Shown: piece after piece, positions 8,921 to 19,168 of the stretch
Layout of the letters: the number at the start of each line of letters is the position of its first letter
How positions within the stretch are numbered: the stretch's first letter is position 1
DNA from: DASYXT01 sp035934555
GTDB taxonomy: Bacteria > Verrucomicrobiota > Verrucomicrobiia > Limisphaerales > UBA8199
Direction of reading: 5' to 3'
Length of the DNA stretch: 64,000 nt
Assembly: GCA_035934555.1 (NCBI GenBank)
Contig: DASYXT010000141.1
Location: 124,001-188,000, forward strand
Notes under the pieces: model-generated
Database searches by the model: none
Seen by the model: only the letters and a program-made list of their open reading frames with translations
What the model was told of the DNA's origin: nothing
Made by a program: the position numbers and the translations under genes

Positions 8921-10749
8921 ATACCTTTATGAATCGAATTTTGCTCGTTCCGCTGGTGTTTCTGCTTGCGGCCACTTCGCCGGTATTGGCCATCCAAACA
9001 CCGGCCAACGTTATCACCTTAACCGGCGACCAAAGCATCATCCTGCACTGGGACAAAGTTCTGGATCCGGCGCTTTCGGGTTACCGGGTCTATCGCGGCA
9101 CCAGTTCCAACGGGCCGTTCACGCTTCAAAATACCAACGGCCTGCTGAGTTCACCCGGCTTTTGCGACCTGGTGGTCGTTGATGGGCAGAATTATTATTA
9201 CCAGGTCACCGCAGTGAACAGCAGTTCGCAGGAAAGCACCCCGTCCAGCGCGTTGGCCGCCATGCCGCATACCTTCGCCAGCACCGACCAATTCCTCGAT
9301 TACGTCCAGCAGGCCAACTTTGATTACTTTTGGTATCTGGCCAACCCGGTCAACGGCCTAGTCCCGGACCGCAGCACCCCCGGTTCGGCGTGCAGCATCG
9401 CTGCGGTTGGCTTCGGCCTTACAGCAATTGGCATCGGCATCGACCATGGCTGGATTTCACGCACGCAAGGTGTCGCGCGTGTCTTGACGACTTTATCGAC
9501 TTTTCTGAACGGGCCGCAAGGCTCCGCGACTTCCGGCGTCATCGGCTACAACGGCTGGTTCTATCATTTTCTGGACATGAACACGGCGTTGCGGGCGGGT
9601 GCGCCAGAGCTCTCATCGATCGACACCACCCTCTTAATGGCCGGAGTGCTTTATGCCAAACAGTACTTTAACGGCACCAATACCGACGAGACTTCGATTC
9701 GGAGCATGGCCGACACTTTATTCAACAACGTGAATTGGACCTGGATGGCCCGTGGGAGCAACGCCGTCTCGATGGGTTGGTTGCCGGAAAGTGGGTTTCT
9801 GAACGGAAACTGGATCGGGTATGACGAAGGGATGATTCTGTATTGCCTGGGCCTGGGCACGGCGACCAATCCCCTGCCCGCTTCCGCCTGGAGCTACTGG
9901 ACGGGCGGCTACGTCTGGGGCAGCAATTATGGCGAGTCTTATGTTCAGTTTGGGCCGCTGTTCGGGCACCAATACTCGCATTGCTGGATCGATTTCCGCC
10001 ACGTCTCCGATTCCTACATGCTCGCCCACAACACGACTTATTTCGAAAACTCGCGTCGCGCCAGCCTCGCCCAGCACACTTACGCCGCCCAAAGCCCGGC
10101 GCCCCAAATCGGTTACAGCACGCTCGTTTGGGGGCTGACGGCCTGCGATGGTCCCTCCGGTTACACCGCCCGCGGACTGCCCCCGGGCGGCTCGGATGAT
10201 GGCACCATCGCCCCTACTGCTGCCGGCGGGTCCATCGCCTTTGTCCCGGAATATTCCGTCCCAACGCTTCAGAAATTTTATAGCAACGGGTTTCGTCAGA
10301 AAATCTGGACCGCATACGGCTTCTGCGATGCGTTTAATATTGGGCAGGCGTGGTTTGACAACGCAGAGCTGGGCATCGATCAGGGGCCCATCGTCATCAT
10401 GATTGAGAATTATCGCACGCAAAAGGTATGGCGCCTGTTCATGCAAAACCCAGAAGTCCAGCGGGGCCTTCAACGCGCCGGCTTCGTCAACCTGCCTTTT
10501 CTGCCCTCTTCGGTGCTGGCCTCCGCCGCGCAGAATACTGTCACGCTGGATTGGAACGCGGTTTCCAACCGTACCTACCAGGTTGAGTATTCGCCGGACC
10601 TCATGAGCTGGTTCGGAGCGCCGACGGGCGAGGTGACCGCCTCTGGTGCGACCGCAAGCTGGACTGATAATGGGCCGCCGGGCACCGCGAGCACACCTTT
10701 TTCGACCGGCGAACGCTTTTATCGAATCTATCAATTCGCTGCGCCTTGA
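8917..10749 (+). CDS. Secreted GH144/glycoamylase-like enzyme with FN3 and C-terminal module
   Basis: The 610-residue protein has a signal peptide (residues 1-25), an FN3 domain (about 30-115, with SGYRVYRGTSSNGPF and NYYYQVTAVN), and then a domain of about 410 residues like the glycoamylase-like family PF10091. Supporting segments are NFDYFWYLANPVNGLVPDRS, GVIGYNGWFYHFLDM, YDEGMILYCLGLG, FGHQYSHCWIDFR and YGFCDAFN. Characterised members include endo-beta-1,2-glucanases of GH144, so an (alpha/alpha)6-barrel glucan hydrolase is likely. The last 65 residues form the shared C-terminal module ending GERFYRIYQFAAP. It overlaps the GH39 gene by 4 bases. A weak 6-bp hairpin (10775-10790) follows its stop. 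Confidence 0.82.
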   Translation: MNTFMNRILLVPLVFLLAATSPVLAIQTPANVITLTGDQSIILHWDKVLDPALSGYRVYRGTSSNGPFTLQNTNGLLSSPGFCDLVVVDGQNYYYQVTAVNSSSQESTPSSALAAMPHTFASTDQFLDYVQQANFDYFWYLANPVNGLVPDRSTPGSACSIAAVGFGLTAIGIGIDHGWISRTQGVARVLTTLSTFLNGPQGSATSGVIGYNGWFYHFLDMNTALRAGAPELSSIDTTLLMAGVLYAKQYFNGTNTDETSIRSMADTLFNNVNWTWMARGSNAVSMGWLPESGFLNGNWIGYDEGMILYCLGLGTATNPLPASAWSYWTGGYVWGSNYGESYVQFGPLFGHQYSHCWIDFRHVSDSYMLAHNTTYFENSRRASLAQHTYAAQSPAPQIGYSTLVWGLTACDGPSGYTARGLPPGGSDDGTIAPTAAGGSIAFVPEYSVPTLQKFYSNGFRQKIWTAYGFCDAFNIGQAWFDNAELGIDQGPIVIMIENYRTQKVWRLFMQNPEVQRGLQRAGFVNLPFLPSSVLASAAQNTVTLDWNAVSNRTYQVEYSPDLMSWFGAPTGEVTASGATASWTDNGPPGTASTPFSTGERFYRIYQFAAP

Positions 10750-10889
10750 GTGGTGGCGAGCTTCCAGCCTGCCGGTGAGGGCGGCCTCACTGCCGGGGAC
10801 TGGAGTTTGGACTCTGCGTAGCTTGATCTTCCTTTGTCGCAATCAGCTAGTTCCTTTTGACATTTTGACACATGCATTAGGCTTTCCCC

Positions 10890-12065
10890 GTGGCGACGAA
10901 TATAAAATCCCAAACGCTTGAAGAGCTCCAGGCCCAGTTCGCCGCCTGGGAACAGCCGCCTTATCGCCCCCGTCAACTCCTCGAATGGCTCTACTCGCGC
11001 AAAGCCACCGCTTGGGAGCAGATGACCAATCTGCCCAAGTCCTTGCGCGAGCAACTCGACCGGCACTACTCCTTCACGAATCTGGAACTGGTCCGCAAAC
11101 AAGGGTCCGGCGATACCACACAAAAGTTCCTGTGGCGTTTACCCGACCACGCGCTGATCGAGAGCGTGCTCATCCCGGCCAACCCCGCTCTGTACGGCGA
11201 CCCTAGCGATCGCCATACGTTGTGTGTTTCCACTCAGGTGGGCTGCGCCTACGGTTGCAAATTCTGCGCCAGCGGTCTTGAGGGTTTGAAACGAAACCTC
11301 GCCGTGGAAGAAATCGTCGAGCAGGTCCTGGCCGTCGAACGCTGGAGCGCGGGCGCCCGTGCCATCACTGAAACGGCGGCTGCGCAAGTCGCGAACACCG
11401 GCACACCCGAGGCTGCCTCAGCAACTGCAACTAGCAAAAGCCCCGAGCGTCTCATCAGCAACCTCGTGATCATGGGAATGGGCGAGCCGCTGGCCAACTA
11501 TCAAAACCTGCTCAAAGCGCTCAAAATCCTCAATGCGCCGTGGGGCGGTGGTATCGGCGCGCGGAAGATTACCATTTCAACCAGCGGCCTGGCGCCGCAA
11601 ATCCGAAAGCTGGCCGACGAACCGCTGCAATTTCGGCTGGCCATCTCACTGCACGGCGCAACCGACGCGACTCGCAACAAGATCATGCCGGTCAACCGCA
11701 AATACCCGCTGAGCGAACTGGCCGCGGCTTGTGAGTACTATCAGCAGAAGAAAGGCCGTATGCTCACCTTCGAGTATATCCTAATCGCGGGGATTAACGA
11801 CGGACTCGATCAGGTTAAGCCCCTCGCAGGCTTGGCTCGGCGCCTCAACGCCAAAGTCAATCTAATCCCCTACAACCGCGTGGAAGGCCTGGAATGGGAA
11901 AGACCCGCCGAGCCGGTTCAGGAAGCCTTTCTGCAAGCTCTGACCGCTCAGCGTGTCACCGCAACCCTGCGCCGGGAGAAGGGGCATGACATCGATGCCG
12001 CCTGCGGGCAACTGCGGCTGCGAACAGAACGGGGAGAAGCCTCGCCCGTCCTGCGGAGCCAATGA
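10890..12065 (+). CDS. rlmN: Dual-specificity rRNA/tRNA adenine-C2 methyltransferase RlmN
   Basis: RlmN is a radical SAM enzyme that methylates C2 of A2503 in 23S rRNA and of A37 in some tRNAs. The radical SAM cluster cysteines are Cys119, Cys123 and Cys126 in GCAYGCKFC. Cys112 (LCVSTQ) and the methyl-carrying Cys372 (DIDAACGQL) are also present, so the enzyme looks intact. The N-terminal domain has the usual YRPRQLLEWLY segment. The length, 391 residues, is slightly above the family norm because of an Ala/Thr-rich insert at about residues 152-186, just before the conserved NLVIMGMGEPL. The start is GTG at 10890. It is a housekeeping gene with no evident operon partner. Confidence 0.95.
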   Translation: MATNIKSQTLEELQAQFAAWEQPPYRPRQLLEWLYSRKATAWEQMTNLPKSLREQLDRHYSFTNLELVRKQGSGDTTQKFLWRLPDHALIESVLIPANPALYGDPSDRHTLCVSTQVGCAYGCKFCASGLEGLKRNLAVEEIVEQVLAVERWSAGARAITETAAAQVANTGTPEAASATATSKSPERLISNLVIMGMGEPLANYQNLLKALKILNAPWGGGIGARKITISTSGLAPQIRKLADEPLQFRLAISLHGATDATRNKIMPVNRKYPLSELAAACEYYQQKKGRMLTFEYILIAGINDGLDQVKPLAGLARRLNAKVNLIPYNRVEGLEWERPAEPVQEAFLQALTAQRVTATLRREKGHDIDAACGQLRLRTERGEASPVLRSQ

Positions 12066-12418
12066 AAAATATAAAATGTTCAATGCTCAATGCTCAATGT
12101 CAAACGCTCAATTAGTCCGATTAATTTAAAATTGATTATTGAGTAATGGTCATTGGTTATTGAAGAACCGGCACAGCCTGGGTTTCTACAACGGAATCCC
12201 CCAGTCAAGAGTGGAAACCACCGCCGGCTTCTTGCTCTTGCTCCTGCTCTTGCTCTTGCTCTTAATCTATTGGGAAAAGGGAGCAAGATTATGAGCAAGC
12301 GCAGGCGCAAAATGCTACTCTGCAACCCCTACTTGCGCCGTCTCCCACAGCGCTTATGTTCTGCCAGGATGGCTTTACACCCGCTGTCTGACACGGCGGG
12401 CAAGTTGTCCCACAAGGC
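12066..12418. other. 353-base intergenic region with simple repeats
   Basis: The first 110 bases are AT-rich and made of variants of caatgctcaatg, with roughly inverted counterparts ending near 12170; similar words occur in the hairpin at 42812-42868. A tandem hexamer lies at 12231-12260. The rest, up to the start of the receiver-PP2C gene, contains no recognisable gene, RNA or convincing promoter. Confidence 0.5.
12231..12260 (+). repeat. Tandem hexanucleotide repeat, five units of CTTGCT
   Basis: Five consecutive CTTGCT units occur, the third being CCTGCT. A tract like this can change length by slippage. It lies about 160 bases upstream of the next start codon, so any regulatory effect is speculative. 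Confidence 0.75.
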
Positions 12419-13717
12419 ATGGAAACCGCAATTCAAATCAGGGAGAACGAGTCTCCCGACATGGCGTCCGCTCCGACCGGGGAGGAGCAAGCGCCACCCC
12501 GCGTCCGAGTCCTGCTCGTCGAGGATAACCCCGGAGACGTTCGGCTCTTACAGTTGATGTTGGAAGCCGCCGGCGGTGACTTGTTCGAGTTGGAAACCGC
12601 TGAAAGGTTGAGCACTGGGATGAACCGTCTGGCTGCCGGGGACATCGGGTTGGTTCTGCTGGACCTTTCCCTGCCCGACAGCCAGGGACTGAAAACATTC
12701 GTGCAACTACACGCCCAGGCGCCGCAGACACCCATCATCGTCCTGAGCGGGCTCAACGATACCACGATGGCTGTCGAGGCTGTTCACCAAGGCGCGCAAG
12801 ACTTTCTGGTTAAGGGGCAGGTCGGCGGCGAACTACTGGTGCGGGCGATGCGTTACGCAATTGAGCGCAAGCGGATGGCAACCCAACTGGCCGGTTACGC
12901 CGAGGAACTGCGGCGCAAGAACGCTCAATTGGAAGCCGATTTCAAAATGGCCCGCGAAGTCCAGGACATCTTCCTGCCCCATCAATACCCGACCTTCCCG
13001 CAGTGGGTTGCGCCCGAGGAAAGCGCGTTGCGCTTTTCGCATCGCTACCTCCCAGCCGCGGCGGTAGGCGGCGATTTCTTTGATGTCTTTGCCATTACCG
13101 GCACGACCGCCGGGATATTTATCTGCGATGTGATGGGGCACGGGATGCGCGCGGCGCTGGTGACGGCGATTATGCGCGGGTTACTGGAGGAACTGATGCC
13201 GGTGGCCGCCGATGCGGGCAAGTTCCTGGCGGAGATCAACCGCAGTTTGCACGCGATTCTCCGCCGCACTCGTGAACCGTTTCTGGCGACCGCCTTTTAC
13301 ATGATCGCTGATGCCGCGGGCGGCGAATTGCGCTTCGCCAGCGCCGGTCACCCCAGCCCCTTCCGCGTGCGCCGCAACATCGGCGCGGTCGAACGCCTGC
13401 GCAGCTACGACCCCCGCCACGGGCCCGCTTTGGGCTTGTTCGAAAAAGCCGATTATCCCACCTGCCGCTGTCCTCTGACAGAAGGGGATTTGCTGCTGCT
13501 GTTCACTGACGGCCTGTATGAGATCACGAATCCCCGCCAGGAGGAATATGGCCAGGAGCGGCTGCAAGAGGCAGTGACCAGAGATTTCCACCTGCCGACC
13601 GAGCGGTTGCTGGATGAGCTGCTTGAGGATGTCCAGCGGTTCTCGCGCACGCGTGAGTTCGATGACGACGTTTGTCTGGTCGCCGTTGAGGTGCAACGGG
13701 TGGGTATTCGGCCCTAG
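12419..13717 (+). CDS. Response regulator with PP2C/SpoIIE-type serine phosphatase output
   Basis: The 432-residue protein is cytoplasmic. The receiver domain (about 28-150) has the acidic pair Glu35/Asp36, the phospho-acceptor Asp82 in LLDLSLPDSQG and Lys132. A short coiled coil (about 150-185) connects it to a PP2C/SpoIIE phosphatase domain (about 190-428) with GGDFFDV, DVMGHGMRAA, SAGHPSPF, FTDGLYE and a DDDVCL metal-binding end. Proteins of this design, such as RsbU-like regulators, usually dephosphorylate an anti-sigma-factor antagonist in response to phosphorylation. No histidine kinase, STAS protein or anti-sigma factor lies nearby, so both its input and target are encoded elsewhere. 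The start at ATG 12419 leaves an N-terminal tail of about 28 residues; ATG at 12461 is possible. Confidence 0.9.
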   Translation: METAIQIRENESPDMASAPTGEEQAPPRVRVLLVEDNPGDVRLLQLMLEAAGGDLFELETAERLSTGMNRLAAGDIGLVLLDLSLPDSQGLKTFVQLHAQAPQTPIIVLSGLNDTTMAVEAVHQGAQDFLVKGQVGGELLVRAMRYAIERKRMATQLAGYAEELRRKNAQLEADFKMAREVQDIFLPHQYPTFPQWVAPEESALRFSHRYLPAAAVGGDFFDVFAITGTTAGIFICDVMGHGMRAALVTAIMRGLLEELMPVAADAGKFLAEINRSLHAILRRTREPFLATAFYMIADAAGGELRFASAGHPSPFRVRRNIGAVERLRSYDPRHGPALGLFEKADYPTCRCPLTEGDLLLLFTDGLYEITNPRQEEYGQERLQEAVTRDFHLPTERLLDELLEDVQRFSRTREFDDDVCLVAVEVQRVGIRP

Positions 13718-13766
13718 TAACGCCGTAATTTTACGTTTGCTTTTGGGCGCCGGGCGCTCCAAAACT

Positions 13767-13786
13767 GTGCGCGCATTTACGCGCAC
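13767..13786 (+). other. Perfect 7-bp hairpin touching a start codon
   Basis: GTGCGCG and CGCGCAC pair around the loop CATTTA, and the stem ends one base before the ATG at 13788. The stem occupies the position of a ribosome-binding site, and no Shine-Dalgarno sequence is visible. It could influence translation of the downstream gene or help to end the upstream one, although no T-run follows. Confidence 0.55.
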
Positions 13787-13787
13787 A

Positions 13788-15944
<2,157 letters not shown>

Positions 15945-15984
15945 AAAATGGATCAAACCTCGTCGCGGCTTGAGCGTAGAAACG

Positions 15985-16087
15985 AAAGCGGCAGGGGGCT
16001 GCCGCAGTCCAAAACGCTGCCGCGAGTTTTGGCGCGCTACGCATTCCGCGAGGTTTTGGACTGCGGCAGCCCTCTGCCGCTTTTTTT
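15985..16087 (+). terminator. Repeat family A inverted pair followed by T-run
   Basis: Two arms of about 31 bp, starting aaagcggcaggggg and ending agtccaaaac, face each other at 15985-16015 and 16053-16083 with one mismatch, and each continues into a ctcgcgg-like end. The arms enclose an inner gcgcgctacg-type core. Seven T residues follow on the plus strand (16081-16087), so the transcript would fold as an intrinsic terminator after the SUMF1-domain gene. The same unit occurs as direct copies at 4444-4556. Confidence 0.75.
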
Positions 16088-16208
16088 CCGACGCTCCGGT
16101 TTAATCGCACCCTGAGAAAATGCGCCTTGCAGAAATCAGTTCCCAAGCCAGCACGGCTGTGGTTAACTCCTTTTGACTGCCATAAAACGCCCAACCTTGA
16201 ACGCACTT

Positions 16209-17558
16209 ATGCAAAACGAATCGACCAGTCCCTCGGCGGCGCTGTCGCGCCGGCAATTCCTCAAAACTTCATCCCTGGCCGCAGCTTCGGCGGCAGCCGT
16301 GGCGAGCTTCCCCTCGGTCCTGCGCGCGGAGGGCGCCCAGGCGATCCGCGCCGTAATTATCGGCGTGGGCGGGCGCGGCGGCGGCGCCGGTGTCAATTTC
16401 ACCGAGGCGGTCAAAATGACCGGTGTGGATGGCAAGATTGTCGCCGTGGCGGACCTGTTCCCGGAGCAAGCCAGACGCGGCAAAGAGAATTTCAGCGTGC
16501 CTGAGGAGAAATGTTTCAGCGGATTTGACGCCTACCGCAAAGCGCTCGCCGAACCGGATGTGAATTACGTCATTCTGGCGACGCCTCCGGGATTTCGGTC
16601 GGTGCAGTTCCGCGCTTGCGTCGAAGCGGGCAAGAACGTTTTCATGGAAAAGCCTGTCGCGGTGGACGGGCGCGGCATCCGTTTGATGTATGAAACGGCG
16701 GCGCTGTCAAAGCAGAAGGGCTTGAAGGTTGCCGCGGGCACCCAACGCCGGCACCAGGCCAGTTACATCGAGACCATCAAGCGCATCCACGATGGCGCCA
16801 TCGGCGATGTTGTCACCTTGCGCGCTTATTGGGTGAATGGCGGCCCGATCTGGCATTACGGCGAAGGCCAATCCCACTACGGCCAGCACGTCGGCGACAC
16901 CGATTTAGAAAAACAACTCAACAATTGGTACCACTACATCTGGTTGTGCGGGGATCATATTTGCGAGCAGCACGTCCATAATCTCGACGTGTGCAACTGG
17001 ATCATGAACGATCATCCGGCCCGGTGTTGGGGGCAAGGTTCGCGGCAGCAATTAGGTGATAAATCCGGCGAGATTTGGGATAATTTCGACGTCGAATACG
17101 AATATCCCAACGGCGTGCACTTGTTCAGCTATTGCGGCCAGATCAAACGGGACTGGTCATCGGTCAGCGAAGGCGTGCACGGCACGAGCGGCTCAGCCGA
17201 CCCGCACCACATGATCCGGCCGAAGGGCGGCCAGGTTTGGCGTTACCGCGAAAACGAAATCGATCCTTACGTGCAGGAGCACATCGACTTGATCCATGCC
17301 ATCACCAAGGACACCGAACTCAACGAGGCCTCTCAGGTAACCGATAGCACGCTGACAGCAATTATGGGACGCGAAGCCTCCTACAGCGGCGCAGGCGTCA
17401 GCCGCGAGGACATCCTCAATTGCAAGTTCACCTATGGACCGGAGCAGTTATACGAAGATTGCTCCAAAATGCAGTTCGGCTCATTCCGCACCTTGCGTCC
17501 GCCGATGCCGAGCCAGCACAATATCTTCAGCGACCCACCGATGGTGCCCACGGTCTAA
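16209..17558 (+). CDS. Tat-exported Gfo/Idh/MocA family oxidoreductase
   Basis: The 449-residue protein has a twin-arginine signal (SRRQFLKTSSLAAASAAAVA), followed by an NAD(P)-binding Rossmann fold with GVGGRGGGAG. EKPVAVD matches the family's conserved EKP motif, whose lysine takes part in substrate or cofactor binding. The C-terminal alpha/beta domain includes CEQHVHNLDVCNWIM. The family oxidises or reduces sugars and related polyols with NAD(P); the substrate cannot be told here. The Tat signal suggests folding with cofactor before export, as reported for related glucose-fructose oxidoreductases. I chose ATG at 16209 over an upstream TTG at 16173 because it places the RR motif about 17 residues in. 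It converges on purE across a hairpin. Confidence 0.88.
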   Translation: MQNESTSPSAALSRRQFLKTSSLAAASAAAVASFPSVLRAEGAQAIRAVIIGVGGRGGGAGVNFTEAVKMTGVDGKIVAVADLFPEQARRGKENFSVPEEKCFSGFDAYRKALAEPDVNYVILATPPGFRSVQFRACVEAGKNVFMEKPVAVDGRGIRLMYETAALSKQKGLKVAAGTQRRHQASYIETIKRIHDGAIGDVVTLRAYWVNGGPIWHYGEGQSHYGQHVGDTDLEKQLNNWYHYIWLCGDHICEQHVHNLDVCNWIMNDHPARCWGQGSRQQLGDKSGEIWDNFDVEYEYPNGVHLFSYCGQIKRDWSSVSEGVHGTSGSADPHHMIRPKGGQVWRYRENEIDPYVQEHIDLIHAITKDTELNEASQVTDSTLTAIMGREASYSGAGVSREDILNCKFTYGPEQLYEDCSKMQFGSFRTLRPPMPSQHNIFSDPPMVPTV

Positions 17559-17563
17559 AAAAT

Positions 17564-17616
17564 GTAGAGCGTGGAGCGTTACCCATTTCAAAACGCTCCC
17601 ACGCTTTACGCTCTAC
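17564..17616. terminator. Bidirectional terminator-like hairpin
   Basis: The left arm gtagagcgtggagcgtt (17564-17580) is complementary to the right arm at 17592-17616, which carries an extra 8 bases in the middle. It is flanked by A-rich sequence on the left. It sits between the convergent ends of the oxidoreductase gene and purE, where it could serve both. Confidence 0.65.
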
Positions 17617-17619
17617 GAC

Positions 17620-18126
17620 TCACAGCGCCAGGTTCCGATTCTTGGCGCGGGATTCCTCCGCTAAGCGGGCTTTGAATTCGAGGAATTTCTGCTGGAGCGC
17701 CGGCTGGCCCACCGCCAGGATTTGCACGGCGAGCAGGCCGGCGTTGCGCGCACCACCAATGGCCACCGTCGCCACGGGAACGCCGCTCGGCATCTGCACA
17801 ATCGACAGCAGGGAGTCCAGCCCTTTCAGGAATTTGCCGGGAATCGGCACGCCGACCACCGGCAACGGCGTGAACGCCGCCGCTACCCCGGGCAAGTGCG
17901 CCGCGCCTCCCGCGCCGGCAATGATCACGCCCAGCCCCCGGCGATGGGCTTGCGTGGCGTAGCGCGCCAGGTCGGTCGGCGCGCGATGAGCCGAAATCAC
18001 GCGAACCTCGCTCGTGATCCCGAATTCAGCGCAGGCATCAGCGGCGGCTTTCATCGTTGGCCAATCCGAGTCGCTCCCCATGAGAATTGCGACTTGAGGC
18101 ACAGAGGTAGAGTTTTTCTTTTTCAT
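17620..18126 (-). CDS. purE: N5-carboxyaminoimidazole ribonucleotide mutase PurE
   Basis: PurE converts N5-CAIR to CAIR in de novo purine synthesis. At 168 residues the protein has normal length for class I PurE. The conserved segments are MGSDSDWPTM, ISAHRAP, IIAGAGGAAHLPG, VVGVPI and MPSGVPVATVAIG, all at the usual spacing. ATG at 18126 was chosen because the conserved fold begins about 12 residues later; the frame stays open further upstream but that part does not resemble PurE. No purK is nearby. The gene is divergent from the metallo-hydrolase gene, with 206 bases between them. Confidence 0.95.
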   Translation of the reverse strand: MKKKNSTSVPQVAILMGSDSDWPTMKAAADACAEFGITSEVRVISAHRAPTDLARYATQAHRRGLGVIIAGAGGAAHLPGVAAAFTPLPVVGVPIPGKFLKGLDSLLSIVQMPSGVPVATVAIGGARNAGLLAVQILAVGQPALQQKFLEFKARLAEESRAKNRNLAL

Positions 18127-18262
18127 AGGTCTAAATGCGCGCGCTAGCTTCGTGCGAGGCGCAGCTCCCTGCAAGCGCAAAACAGCGAAAATTGCAAGCA
18201 ACAGAGCCAACGCATCAACGGGGATCTGATCACTGAAGACTGGCCGCTGAAAACTGAACAAT

Positions 18263-18278
18263 GCGGACTGAAGTCCGC
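18263..18278. repeat. Short copy of palindromic repeat family B
   Basis: GCGGACTGAAGTCCGC is a perfect palindrome around GA and is followed by gaagtccgcgctccc, which resembles the right end of the complete copies at 19169, 29288 and 39262. It lies in the purE/metallo-hydrolase divergent region, about 55 bases before the GTG at 18333. Confidence 0.65.
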
Positions 18279-18332
18279 GAAGTCCGCGCTCCCGCTTGCC
18301 TGGCCGCAGTACGCCCGGTAGATTGCGGGTCT

Positions 18333-19118
18333 GTGGCATTTTCGTTTATTTTTTTGGGCACGGGCACCTCGCAAGGCGTGCCGATAATCGGAAAAGAGTA
18401 CGCTCCCGAATTTTTGGCGAACCCCAAAAATCACCGCCTGCGCCCCTCAATCTATGTCGCGAGCGATCGCACTCGCCTGGTCGTGGATACCACACCGGAA
18501 TTTCGCCTGCAGATGTTGCGGGAAAAGCTTGGTTACCTCGATGCAGTGCTGTTCACCCATTCGCATGCCGACCACATCATGGGTCTGGATGATTGCCGGC
18601 GCGTGTGCGACGTCCGCGGCGGCACCGCCCTGCCGATTTACGCCAATGCCCAGACTATGGCGGACCTGCGCCGCGTCTTCCTTTACGCCTTTCACAATGG
18701 TCCCTGGCCAAAAGGTTACTTCATCCCCGAGCCGCATATCATCGAAGGGCCATTTACTCTGGACGACCTGGACATCATCCCCTTGTTGCTGCCGCACGGG
18801 CGCACTCAAACGCTGGGCTTCCTTTTCGTGCAGCAAGGCCGCAAATTGCTGGCTTACATGAGCGACTGCAAGGACGTTCCGGGGCCGGTGGTCGAGCAAA
18901 TCCGCGGCGTAGCCGTAGCGGTGCTTGATGCACTGCGCCCCGCGCCGCACCCGACCCACATGTGCCTGGATGAGGCACTGACCGCCGCGCGGCGCATCGG
19001 CGCCGAGCGAACCTTCTTTACCCACCTCACCCACGACTACGACCACGACGCCGCGCAGGCCGAACTGCCGCCCACCGTCGAATTCGCCTATGACGGCCTG
19101 AAAATAAATATCCCGTGA
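18333..19118 (+). CDS. MBL-fold metallo-hydrolase (PhnP/YycJ-like)
   Basis: The 261-residue protein is a cytoplasmic metallo-beta-lactamase-fold hydrolase. It opens with FIFLGTGTSQGVP, typical of the PhnP-related branch, which includes cyclic phosphodiesterases. The zinc site is THSHADH with His76, His78, Asp80 and His81; further ligand-type residues are in LPHGRTQTLG, YMSDCKD and FFTHLTHD. The substrate is unknown. The start is inferred as GTG at 18333 because the conserved beta-strand begins directly after it; the frame remains open further upstream, but that part overlaps a palindromic repeat and is not protein-like. Confidence 0.85.
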   Translation: MAFSFIFLGTGTSQGVPIIGKEYAPEFLANPKNHRLRPSIYVASDRTRLVVDTTPEFRLQMLREKLGYLDAVLFTHSHADHIMGLDDCRRVCDVRGGTALPIYANAQTMADLRRVFLYAFHNGPWPKGYFIPEPHIIEGPFTLDDLDIIPLLLPHGRTQTLGFLFVQQGRKLLAYMSDCKDVPGPVVEQIRGVAVAVLDALRPAPHPTHMCLDEALTAARRIGAERTFFTHLTHDYDHDAAQAELPPTVEFAYDGLKINIP

Positions 19119-19168
19119 GCCTTGAATTGATAACGCGCCAGCCCAGAGCGCTCTTTGCCTTTCGCGGC

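Noticed and set aside
9718..10842. 374-residue open frame on the minus strand
   Set aside because: It is opposite the GH144-like gene, is Arg/Gly-rich, and lacks any recognised domain or plausible signal.
10857..10870. TGTCAAAATGTCAAAA (minus strand) as a Pho box before rlmN
   Set aside because: The two TGTCA words are 9 bases apart instead of 11 and the gene is a housekeeping methyltransferase.
12062..12170. AT-rich caatgctcaatg stretch as a possible CRISPR or origin
   Set aside because: The repeats are only 7-9 bases, not separated by unique spacers, and there are no cas genes, DnaA-box clusters or dnaA/dnaN nearby.
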